Below are positions 6,503 to 6,566 of a stretch of DNA of 6,566 bases, piece by piece. Origin of the DNA: Gammaproteobacteria bacterium (lineage in GTDB: Bacteria; Pseudomonadota; Gammaproteobacteria; Ga0077536); NCBI GenBank assembly GCA_030639105.1, contig DAOWDI010000256.1, positions 1-6,566 of the forward strand. The letters are read 5' to 3'. The translations under genes and the position numbers were made by a program. The notes under the pieces were generated by a model that was not told the DNA's origin, did no database searches, and was given only the letters and a program-made list of their open reading frames with translations. Position 1 is the first letter of the stretch. Each line of letters starts with the position of its first letter.

Positions 6503-6566
6503 CTACGGAGAACACTAAGAATACTCGAAGAATAGAAAAATATTTCTTTCTTTGTGTTCGCCGTGG
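6503..6566. repeat. Imperfect inverted repeat, possibly a dispersed intergenic element, cut by the window edge
   Basis: The arm at 6503-6521 (CTACGGAGAACACTAAGAA) matches the reverse complement of 6548-6566 (TTTCTTTGTGTTCGCCGTGG without its first base). Sixteen of 19 positions are Watson-Crick pairs and one more is G-T, around a 26-base AT-rich centre. The next bases lie outside the window, so the outer end is unknown. The wording (ACGGAGAACACTAAGAA ... TTCTTTGTGTTC) resembles intergenic inverted repeats I recall from several environmental proteobacteria. It lacks any transposase and codes for nothing visible. Confidence 0.55.

Overview
The window looks like chromosome from a proteobacterium, most likely a gammaproteobacterium or close relative. 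All genes lie on the + strand. The PurF is of the E. coli type, and purF followed by metZ is an order known from Pseudomonas. The genus cannot be named from this sequence. No phage, transposase, CRISPR or toxin-antitoxin genes are visible. The coding content is housekeeping metabolism; the most interesting part is the non-coding leader of metZ.

Layout: (1) 1-1421, purF, amidophosphoribosyltransferase, missing about the first 39 residues off the left edge. (2) 1422-1736, a 315-base gap without a protein gene. It holds a likely sigma70 promoter (1497-1525), a SAM-II-type S-adenosylmethionine riboswitch aptamer (1537-1586), a hairpin with a U-run that shares bases with the aptamer pseudoknot (1581-1612), a second hairpin (1687-1718) and the metZ ribosome binding site. 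(3) 1737-2924, metZ, O-succinylhomoserine sulfhydrylase. (4) 2934-5756, ppc, phosphoenolpyruvate carboxylase, only 9 bases after metZ and so probably in the same operon. (5) 5757-5944, a spacer with a GC-rich hairpin. (6) 5945-6430, a Prx5/PrxII-type peroxiredoxin with its own strong ribosome binding site. (7) 6431-6566, a non-coding tail ending in an imperfect inverted repeat that runs to the window edge.

How the genes fit together: PEP carboxylase makes oxaloacetate, the source of aspartate and then homoserine. MetZ turns O-succinylhomoserine plus sulfide into homocysteine, the methionine precursor. SAM is made from methionine, so a SAM-sensing leader in front of metZ-ppc would let the end product control both a late sulfur step and the anaplerotic carbon entry. 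The PEP carboxylase also lacks two of the four residues that bind the inhibitor aspartate in the E. coli enzyme (K773 is Gln830 and N881 is Trp938 here). This suggests that classical aspartate feedback is weakened and that control may have moved partly to the RNA level. That link is inference; the sequence features behind it are directly visible.
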